Assembly: GCA_003446655.1 (NCBI GenBank) | Contig: DMCZ01000202.1 | Coordinates: 3,847-8,929 of the forward strand | Direction of reading: 5' to 3' | Origin: Thauera sp. | Lineage (GTDB): Bacteria > Pseudomonadota > Gammaproteobacteria > Burkholderiales > Rhodocyclaceae | DNA: 5,083 nucleotides | Part shown: positions 1-5,083 of the stretch, piece after piece | Layout of the letters: every line of letters starts with the position of its first letter | Position numbering within the stretch: the first letter of the stretch is position 1 | Made by a program: the position numbers and the translations under genes | Notes under the pieces: model-generated | Seen by the model: only the letters and a program-made list of their open reading frames with translations | Databases searched by the model: none | Told to the model about the DNA's origin: nothing

Positions 1-735
1 CTGCTCCCCGAGCAGGTCGACGAGACCGCGGGCTGGAACGCCCAGAAGCTGTACTCGGAAGCCAAGGCCTCGATGGCCGAGGGGGGTTACGACCGCGCGA
101 TCCAGCTCTTCGAGAAACTCGAGGCTCGCTATCCGTATGGTCGTTTTGCACAGCAGGCCCAGCTTGAGGTTGCGTACGCCTACTACAAGCAGGGTGAGCA
201 GGCGCTTGCGCTGGCGGCCGCAGATCGCTTCATCAAGCTCCACCCCAACCACCAGAACGTCGACTACGCCTACTACCTCAAGGGCCTGGTCAACTTCAAC
301 GAAGACCTCGGCCTGCTCGCCGGCCTGTCGCGCCAGGACCTTTCCGAACGCGATCCAAAGGGCGCCCGCGAGGCCTTCGACAGCTTTCGCGAACTCACCG
401 AGCGCTTTCCCGACAGCCGCTACGCGGACGATTCACGGGCGCGCATGCAGTATCTGGTGAATTCGCTCGCCTCGCACGAGGTCCATGTCGCGCGTTACTA
501 CTACAACCGCGGCGCGTACGTGGCAGCGGTCAATCGCGCGCAGACTGCCGTGACGAACTTCCCGCAGGCACCAGCCACCGAGGAAGCCCTCTTCCTGCTG
601 GTCAAGAGCTACGACGCGATGGGCCTGACGCAGCTGCGAGACGATGCCGAGCGTGTGATGCGCACGAACTTTCCTGACAGCGTCTATTTCCGCGGGGGCC
701 CGGAGGACGACAGGCCCTGGTGGCAGCTCTGGTGA
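1..735 (+). CDS. bamD: Outer membrane protein assembly factor BamD (ComL), 5'-truncated
   Basis: BamD is an essential lipoprotein of the BAM complex. It sits on the periplasmic face of the outer membrane and helps BamA fold and insert beta-barrel proteins. The frame is open from the first base, giving 244 codons before TGA at 733-735. The signal peptide and lipobox cysteine are missing because the 5' end lies outside the window. The first in-frame ATG (position 73) falls inside conserved sequence just before the first TPR helix, so it is not the real start. Visible BamD hallmarks are LFEKLEARYPYGRFAQQAQL, then VAYAYYKQGEQALA, the DRFIKLHPNH segment, YAYYLKGL, the RDPKGAREAFDSF helix, RYADDSRARM, and VARYYYNRGAYVAAVNR. 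These are successive TPR-like helical pairs, and they align by eye with E. coli BamD (245 residues including its signal peptide). The tail, rich in Trp, Asp and Pro, differs from E. coli. The gene converges on glcB with a shared hairpin between them. Identification is firm. Confidence 0.95.
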   Translation: MLPEQVDETAGWNAQKLYSEAKASMAEGGYDRAIQLFEKLEARYPYGRFAQQAQLEVAYAYYKQGEQALALAAADRFIKLHPNHQNVDYAYYLKGLVNFNEDLGLLAGLSRQDLSERDPKGAREAFDSFRELTERFPDSRYADDSRARMQYLVNSLASHEVHVARYYYNRGAYVAAVNRAQTAVTNFPQAPATEEALFLLVKSYDAMGLTQLRDDAERVMRTNFPDSVYFRGGPEDDRPWWQLW

Positions 736-769
736 GTTGCATCGCGACGACGATGCACTGAACAGCAAC

Positions 770-797
770 AAAAAAGGCGCCCTCGAGCGCCTTTTTT
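770..797. terminator. Bidirectional intrinsic terminator between bamD and glcB
   Basis: GGCGC (776-780) pairs perfectly with GCGCC (787-791) around a six-base loop. Six A residues (770-775) precede the stem and seven T residues (792-798) follow it, so the AT tracts extend the helix to 11 pairs. Transcripts from either strand end in a GC stem plus a U-run. It lies 35 bp past the bamD stop and about 50 bp past the glcB stop, as expected for a terminator shared by two convergent genes. The rest of the 112-bp gap shows nothing else recognisable. Confidence 0.88.
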
Positions 798-847
798 TGT
801 CAGGGCGGCGGCCACGGTAGCGAGACCGCAGCCGCGACGCCGGTCGA

Positions 848-3031
848 TCAGCCGCCGAACTTCGCCTTGAACTGCTGGCGATAGCGGTGCAGCAGCGGCT
901 CGGTATAACCGCTGGGCTGGGCGCAGCCCTCGAAGATCAGCGCGCGCGCCGCCTGATAGGCTACCGAGTCGTCGAAGTTCGGCGCCATCGCACGGTAAAG
1001 CGCATCGCCCGCATTCTGACCATCGACTACGGCCGCCATGCGCTGCAGCGTCGCTTCGACCTGCTCGGCAGAGACCACGCCGTGGCGCAGCCAGTTGGCG
1101 ATGTGCTGGCTGGAGATGCGCAGCGTGGCACGGTCTTCCATCAGGCCGATGTTGTTGATGTCAGGCACCTTCGAGCATCCCACGCCCTGCTCGACCCAGC
1201 GCACCACGTAGCCCAGGATGCCCTGGCAGTTGTTGTCGAGCTCCTGCTGGCGCTCGGCTTCGCTCCATTCGGCCTTGGCCACCACCGGGATGGTCAGCAG
1301 GTCGTCAAGCAGCGCCTCGGACTCCGCGTTGAGATCGAGCTTCTCGATGTCCTGTTGCACGGCGGCCACGTTGACCTGGTGGTAGTGCAGGGCGTGCAGC
1401 GTGGCAGCAGTCGGCGACGGCACCCACGCGGTGTTGGCGCCCGCCTTGGGGTGAGCGATCTTCTGCTCGAGCATACCGGCCATCAGGTCGGGCATTGCCC
1501 ACATGCCCTTGCCGATCTGGGCACGGCCACGCAGCCCCGCGGCCAGACCGATCAGTACGTTGCGGCGTTCGTAGGCGGCGATCCACTTGCTGTTCTTGAT
1601 GTCGCCCTTGCGCATCATCGGACCCGCTTCCATGGCGGTATGCATCTCGTCGCCGGTGCGGTCGAGGAAGCCGGTATTGATGAAGGCCACGCGCGCGGGC
1701 GCGGCGGCGATGCAGGCGCGCAGATTCACGCTGGTGCGGCGCTCCTCGTCCATGATGCCGAGCTTGACCGTGTTGGCGGGCAGGCCGAGCAGCTGCTCGA
1801 CGCGGGTGAAGAGCTCGTTGGCGAAGGCCACCTCGGCCGGGCCGTGCATCTTGGGCTTGACGATGTAGATGGAGCCCTTGCGCGAGTTGCCGCGGCGCTC
1901 GAGGTCGCGCTTGGCGATCAGCGTGGTGACCACCGCATCCATGATGCCCTCGGGGATCTCCTTGCCCTCGCCCCACAGGATCGCGGGGTTGGTCATCAGG
2001 TGGCCGACGTTGCGCACGAAGAGCAGCGCGCGGCCGTGCAGCTTCACCGGCTTGCCGTCGGCGCCGGCGTACTCGCGGTCGGCGTTCAGCCGCCGCGTCA
2101 TCGGCTTGCCGCCCTTGTCGAAGGTGTCCTCGAGCGTGCCGGTCATCAGGCCGAGCCAGTTGCGGTAGGCGACGATCTTGTCGTCGGCGTCGACCGCGGC
2201 CACCGAGTCCTCGCAGTCCATGATGGTCGACAGCGCGGCTTCCATCAGCAGGTCGTTCACGCCGGCGGCGTCGGTCTTGCCGATTGCGCCATTGCGGTCG
2301 ATCTGGATCTCGATGTGCAGGCCGTTGTTCTTCAGCAGCACCGCGGACGGTGCGGCGGCATCGCCCTGGAAGCCGACGAACTTCTCGGGCTGCTGCAGCC
2401 CGGTGGTCGCGCCGTTCTTCAGCTTCACTGCCAGCTTGCCGCCTTCGACGGCATAGCCCGCGGCGTCCGCGTGCGAGGCACCGGCCAGCGGGGCGGCCTG
2501 GTCGAGGACGTTGCGACCGAAGGCGATGACCTTTGCACCACGGACGGGGTTGTAGCCCTTGGTGAGCTCGGCGCCATCCTTCTGCGGGATGGCGTCGGTG
2601 CCGTAGAGCGCGTCGTACAGCGAGCCCCAGCGCGCGTTGGCGGCGTTGAGCGCGTAGCGGGCGTTCATCACCGGGACGACGAGCTGCGGGCCTGCCTGCA
2701 CGGCCAGTTCGTCGTCGACGTTGGCAGTGATTGCCTGAGCGTCGGTGGGCACCGGCAGCAGGTAGCCGATCGAGGCGAGGAAGGCCTTGTAGGCCGCCAT
2801 GTCGGCGATCGGGCCGGGATGGGCACGATGCCAGGCGTCGATCTCGGCCTGGATGCGGTCCCGCTCGGCGAGCAGCGCGGCGTTCTTCGGCGCGAGCTCA
2901 TGTACCAGCGCATCGAAGCCCGACCAGAACGACGCGGCATCGACACCGCTGCCCGGAAGGGCCTCTTCTTCAATGAAACGCTTCAGGTTTGCGGCCACTT
3001 CGAGGCGCTGGCACTTCACTCGTTGGGTCAT
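848..3031 (-). CDS. glcB: Malate synthase G
   Basis: This cytosolic, Mg-dependent enzyme condenses glyoxylate with acetyl-CoA to give malate and CoA. It completes the glyoxylate bypass and also serves glycolate/glyoxylate use. The protein has 727 residues, against 723 for E. coli GlcB, so it is a full-length, single-chain G isoform. Residues known from E. coli (Arg338, Glu427, Asp455, Asp631) are found here with a constant shift of two: Arg340 in FVRNVGHLMTNPAILW, Glu429 in GIMDEERRTSVNLRACI, Asp457 in INTGFLDRTGDEMHT, and Asp633 in LMEDRATLRISSQHIANWL. Cys619 in GVGCSKVPDI matches the reactive Cys617. Other family blocks are MEAALSTIMDCEDSVAAVDA (263-282), SIYIVKPKMHGPAEV (387-401) and the C-terminal GYTEPLLH. 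The ATG at 3029-3031 has an AGAGAG ribosome site seven bases upstream. No other glyoxylate or glycolate gene is visible nearby. A 161-bp leader separates it from the peptidase gene upstream, so it probably has its own promoter. Nothing in the frame looks damaged. Confidence 0.97.
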   Translation of the reverse strand: MTQRVKCQRLEVAANLKRFIEEEALPGSGVDAASFWSGFDALVHELAPKNAALLAERDRIQAEIDAWHRAHPGPIADMAAYKAFLASIGYLLPVPTDAQAITANVDDELAVQAGPQLVVPVMNARYALNAANARWGSLYDALYGTDAIPQKDGAELTKGYNPVRGAKVIAFGRNVLDQAAPLAGASHADAAGYAVEGGKLAVKLKNGATTGLQQPEKFVGFQGDAAAPSAVLLKNNGLHIEIQIDRNGAIGKTDAAGVNDLLMEAALSTIMDCEDSVAAVDADDKIVAYRNWLGLMTGTLEDTFDKGGKPMTRRLNADREYAGADGKPVKLHGRALLFVRNVGHLMTNPAILWGEGKEIPEGIMDAVVTTLIAKRDLERRGNSRKGSIYIVKPKMHGPAEVAFANELFTRVEQLLGLPANTVKLGIMDEERRTSVNLRACIAAAPARVAFINTGFLDRTGDEMHTAMEAGPMMRKGDIKNSKWIAAYERRNVLIGLAAGLRGRAQIGKGMWAMPDLMAGMLEQKIAHPKAGANTAWVPSPTAATLHALHYHQVNVAAVQQDIEKLDLNAESEALLDDLLTIPVVAKAEWSEAERQQELDNNCQGILGYVVRWVEQGVGCSKVPDINNIGLMEDRATLRISSQHIANWLRHGVVSAEQVEATLQRMAAVVDGQNAGDALYRAMAPNFDDSVAYQAARALIFEGCAQPSGYTEPLLHRYRQQFKAKFGG

Positions 3032-3038
3032 GTTTCGG

Positions 3039-3044
3039 CTCTCT
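3039..3044 (-). promoter_or_regulatory. Probable ribosome binding site of glcB
   Basis: Read on the minus strand this is AGAGAG, a partial Shine-Dalgarno match, with seven bases to the ATG. It supports the chosen start but is weaker than the site ahead of the peptidase gene. Confidence 0.5.
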
Positions 3045-3130
3045 GGCTAGGTGTTCATAGGCGCATGCCATCACGGCCGCGCATGACCGGCGGAGGATGC
3101 TACCGAGCAAGCGGGCAAGTCAACGCCGGG

Positions 3131-3165
3131 CGACAAAAGTCCTATATAAGATACAACAGATATCC
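3131..3165 (-). promoter_or_regulatory. AT-rich island with imperfect palindrome: candidate glcB promoter/operator
   Basis: This 35-base stretch is about one-third GC, far below the surrounding sequence. It lies in the 161-bp gap upstream of glcB, about 100-135 bases before the ATG. It contains TCCTATATAAGA (3140-3151), a 12-base dyad matching in five of six pairs, and the perfect palindrome GATATC (3159-3164). On the minus strand a TTGTAT hexamer (3151-3156) resembles a -35 box, but no well-spaced consensus -10 follows it. A second weak candidate is TTGACT (3118-3123) with TAGCAT 15 bases downstream. Position, composition and symmetry suggest a promoter or regulator site. The regulator and exact start are unknown, and this remains an inference. 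Confidence 0.35.
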
Positions 3166-3192
3166 CGCGATCGGCGTGGCGAAAATGCCCGC

Positions 3193-4395
3193 TCAGCCGT
3201 GTCTCACGAGGAAGGAGTCTGGCACGGGAAGCGGCGTGCTCGGCACCGTCATGTCAGCCGGACACAGTTGCTCGGTAAAACCATCGAGCGAACCGAGCGA
3301 GCGGCAGTCGCGTCGCGCCACCGGCTCACTGGTCATGTACGCAATCACCAGCTTCGTGAGTGCCTCCAGCGCGTCGCGGTGCGTTCGCTCCTGGGCGTGC
3401 GACGCGTCGGCGCCGAAGCCGACCAGTGCGGTACGGATGTCGTTGCCCGCCTCCACCGCGGCCGCCGAATCCGAGCGGTAGTAGCGGAAGATGTCGCGGC
3501 GGTGGGCGATACCGTGCTCCCTGGCGAGCGCGATCAGCTTGTGGGTGAGGTGGTAGTCGAAGGGGCCGGACATGTCCTGCATGCAGATCGTGGCGGCATG
3601 CTCGGAGGTGTTCTGCCCGGGGGCGGCGATCGAGATGTCCAGGCTCAGCATCTCGGCGATCTCGCCATGCAGCGCGGCCGAGGCGCCGGAGCCGACCTCC
3701 TCGGTGATGGTGAGCAGCGGATGCACGTCCACCGGCAGCGTCAGCCCATGGTCGCGCACGGCCTTGCAGGCGGTCAGCAGAACCGCCACCGCGGCCTTGT
3801 CGTCCAGGTAGCGCGAGTTGATGTAGCCGTCGGGCTGGATCTCGGGCTGGGGGTCGAAGGCGATCCAGTCGCCGACGTTGAGCCCCGCTGCCTCGAGCGC
3901 GGCGCGGTCCTCGGCCGGCAGATCCACCCGCACCTCGACGTGTTCCCAGCCCACCGGCTGGGTGTCGATCTCGCCGCCGAAGGCGTGGCCCGAGGTCTTG
4001 AGCGGCAGGCAGGTGCCACGCACCTGGCCGTGGTCGGTGAAGATGGTGAGGCGCCCGCCCTCGGCGAAGCGCGCCGACCAGTGGCCGATGGGCACGATCT
4101 CCAGGCGCCCGTTCGGCTTCAGCGACTTCACCATCGCCCCCAGGGTGTCAAGGTGGGCCACGACCGCGCGCGCGGGCTGCGCGGCCTGGCCCTTGAGCGT
4201 GGCGCGGATCGCCCCGCGGCGGGTGATCTCGTACGGGATGCCGAGCGCCTCGAAGCGCCCCGCGGTGTAGCGCACCGCCGCGTCGGTGAGGCCGACCGGG
4301 CTGGGGATCGCGAGCAGTTGCAGCATCGTCTCCTCCAGGTAGGCGTAGTCGATCGGCGGCAGGGTCATGATCGGGTTCGCGATCGGATCATTCAT
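3193..4395 (-). CDS. M42-family metallopeptidase of the NAGGN osmoprotectant system
   Basis: This 400-residue protein has no signal peptide or membrane segment, so it is probably cytosolic. It carries the dinuclear-metal co-catalytic pattern of M42/M20 peptidases: HLD (81-83) in VVAHLDTLGAMV, Asp198 in NSRYLDDKAA as the likely bridging ligand, the Glu232-Glu233 pair in TITEEVGSGAS, Asp253 in MLSLDISIAAPG, and a late His in the SHAQERTH segment (332-339). Residues of about 90-190 between the first two motifs would be the beta-rich insert typical of M42 enzymes. The overall sequence and the ngg neighbour match the subfamily named osmoprotectant NAGGN system M42 peptidase, found beside asnO and ngg in Pseudomonas and others. 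Its substrate is not established; processing or turnover of the acetylated dipeptide is a guess. The ATG at 4393-4395 is backed by AAGGAG eight bases upstream, which favours it over the internal Met10. The last 45 or so residues lie beyond the recognisable core. Confidence 0.88.
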   Translation of the reverse strand: MNDPIANPIMTLPPIDYAYLEETMLQLLAIPSPVGLTDAAVRYTAGRFEALGIPYEITRRGAIRATLKGQAAQPARAVVAHLDTLGAMVKSLKPNGRLEIVPIGHWSARFAEGGRLTIFTDHGQVRGTCLPLKTSGHAFGGEIDTQPVGWEHVEVRVDLPAEDRAALEAAGLNVGDWIAFDPQPEIQPDGYINSRYLDDKAAVAVLLTACKAVRDHGLTLPVDVHPLLTITEEVGSGASAALHGEIAEMLSLDISIAAPGQNTSEHAATICMQDMSGPFDYHLTHKLIALAREHGIAHRRDIFRYYRSDSAAAVEAGNDIRTALVGFGADASHAQERTHRDALEALTKLVIAYMTSEPVARRDCRSLGSLDGFTEQLCPADMTVPSTPLPVPDSFLVRHG

Positions 4396-4403
4396 GTCGC
4401 GCG

Positions 4404-4409
4404 CTCCTT
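4404..4409 (-). promoter_or_regulatory. Strong ribosome binding site of the peptidase gene
   Basis: AAGGAG on the minus strand lies eight bases before the ATG at 4393-4395. It fixes the start of the peptidase at residue Met1 rather than Met10. It sits within the 49-bp gap after the ngg stop, which fits translation from a shared transcript. Confidence 0.8.
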
Positions 4410-4444
4410 GTTCGTGGTCGTTGTTGGCGTGGATGCTGCCCCGT

Positions 4445-5083
4445 TCATGCCGTTACCGCGCGCGAACGCGGGAAGAGCAGATCGATGAAGCGCTCGGCGG
4501 TGGGCTGGGGCTCGTGGTTGGCGAGACCCGGGCGCTCGTTGGCCTCGATGATCACGTACTCGGCCGCGTCGACCGCGGGAACGAGGAAATCAAGCCCCGT
4601 CACCGGAATGTCTAGCACGCGCGCGGCCTTCTCCGCGGCCTCGCGCAGCACCGGATGCAACTCCGCGGTGACGTCGTGGATGGTGCCGCCGGTGTGCAGG
4701 TTGGCGGTGTTGCGCACCTGCAGGCGCTGCTCGGGCTGCGGCACGGCGTCGAGCGTGAGGCCCTGCGCGCCGACGCAGCGCACGGTCTCGGCGTCGAGCG
4801 GGATGCGCGACTCGCCCCCGGTGGCGGCCGCGCGCCGGCGGCTCTGGCGCTCGATGAGTTCGCGCATTGTGCTGCGCCCGTCGCCCACCACCACCGGCGG
4901 TCGCCGCACGGCCGCGGCCACGACCTGGTAGTCGATGACGACGATGCGCAGATCCTCGCCCTTGCAGAACTGCTCGACGATGACGCGATCGCCGGACTGG
5001 CGCGCGCACTAGATCGCCGCGCGCACGTCCTCGGCGCTGCGCATCTCGACGCTGATGCCCTTGCCCCGCCCGCCCTCTCTCGC
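4445..5083 (-). CDS. ngg: N-acetylglutaminylglutamine synthetase, C-terminal ATP-grasp part, 5'-truncated and interrupted by an in-frame TAG
   Basis: The family product is a fusion of an N-terminal GNAT acetyltransferase and a C-terminal ATP-grasp ligase. It makes N-acetylglutaminylglutamine, which AsnO then amidates to the osmolyte NAGGN. Only the last 213 codons (including stop) lie in the window, so the GNAT half is outside. In frame from 5083, GGRGKGISVE is a glycine-rich ATP-grasp loop. Next come VIVEQF and GEDLRIVVIDYQVVAAAVRR, VVGDGRSTMRELIE, the cyanophycin-synthetase-like NTANLHTGGTIHDVT, then GLDFLVP and YVIIEANERPGLANHEPQP, whose Asp, Glu and Asn (about 4590, 4545 and 4539) are likely Mg-ATP ligands. 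The frame is broken once, by TAG at 5009-5011, with family-like sequence on both sides. The longest ORF after it begins at a GTG (4919-4921), which is an internal Val and not a credible start. The gene is either a recent pseudogene or carries a base error. The peptidase gene follows 49 bp downstream. Confidence 0.85.
5009..5011 (-). other. In-frame amber codon inside ngg
   Basis: The plus-strand bases CTA read as TAG on the minus strand. The 24 codons before it (5083 to 5012) and the 187 after it (5008 to 4448) are in one frame, and both read as ATP-grasp sequence, so there is no frameshift. GAG (Glu) or CAG (Gln) would each differ by one base. A Glu-like residue suits this helix between the glycine-rich loop and the VIVEQF strand, though the original residue is a guess. 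Confidence 0.85.

Noticed and set aside
73..735. bamD starting at the ATG at position 73
   Set aside because: The 24 codons before it are open and read as BamD (for example GWNAQKLYSEAKAS). A start here would remove the lipoprotein signal, so the gene is simply cut by the window edge.
3061..3085. Repeated GCGCATG (3061-3067 and 3079-3085) in the glcB leader as a possible regulator site
   Set aside because: Seven-base direct repeats are easily found by chance in GC-rich DNA, and the spacing or symmetry suggests no known binding pattern.
3165..3192. A terminator between the peptidase gene and glcB
   Set aside because: I found no strong hairpin followed by a U-run on the minus strand, so read-through from the peptidase into glcB cannot be excluded.
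887..3481. An 864-codon open frame on the plus strand opposite glcB
   Set aside because: It runs antisense to a malate synthase with all catalytic residues. The product is a low-complexity mix of His, Gly, Val, Arg, Asp and Leu with no domain, and it crosses the glcB leader into the peptidase gene. Open antisense frames of this kind are common in GC-rich genomes with strong third-position GC bias.
3097..4488. A 463-codon open frame on the plus strand opposite the peptidase
   Set aside because: It is antisense to the peptidase, rich in Arg, Gly, Val and His, has no recognisable motif, and spans intergenic DNA. It is a shadow frame.
4445..4921. A separate 158-residue gene starting at GTG 4919-4921
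   Set aside because: The GTG encodes an internal valine of the ATP-grasp domain. Family sequence continues upstream in frame as far as, and beyond, the TAG, and I saw no convincing ribosome site for this start.

Overview
The window is a GC-rich stretch of a proteobacterial chromosome. The BamD-type lipoprotein, the malate synthase G and the NAGGN osmolyte genes together fit a betaproteobacterium, perhaps of the Azoarcus/Thauera (Rhodocyclales) kind. That placement rests on recalled protein resemblance, not on a search. Both ends cut through genes.

Layout. Positions 1-735 (+) hold the 3' part of bamD, the TPR lipoprotein of the outer-membrane beta-barrel assembly machine. A compact hairpin with A and T tracts (770-797) follows and can act as a terminator in both directions, because the next gene converges on it. 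Positions 848-3031 (-) hold a complete glcB, malate synthase G, with the expected catalytic and magnesium-binding residues. A 161-bp intergenic region (3032-3192) carries an AT-rich, partly palindromic island that may hold the glcB promoter or an operator. Positions 3193-4395 (-) encode a complete M42-type metallopeptidase of the kind tied to the osmoprotectant N-acetylglutaminylglutamine amide (NAGGN). Positions 4445-5083 (-) encode the C-terminal ATP-grasp part of the NAGGN synthetase (ngg), which runs off the window.

How the genes work together. The ngg fragment and the peptidase lie 49 bp apart on the same strand and look like the distal part of a NAGGN operon, usually ordered asnO, ngg, peptidase. 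asnO would lie beyond 5083. glcB is read in the same direction but has its own long leader and an unrelated role: condensing glyoxylate with acetyl-CoA in the glyoxylate bypass or glycolate use. bamD is an unrelated housekeeping gene on the other strand.

The most notable point is an in-frame TAG codon (5009-5011) inside the ngg frame. Recognisable family sequence lies on both sides of it, so it is a point nonsense change or a base-call error, not the gene's natural end. I see no sign of a mobile element, CRISPR array, tRNA or rRNA, and no clearly new system. The long ORFs opposite glcB and the peptidase are best explained as shadows of GC-rich codon use.
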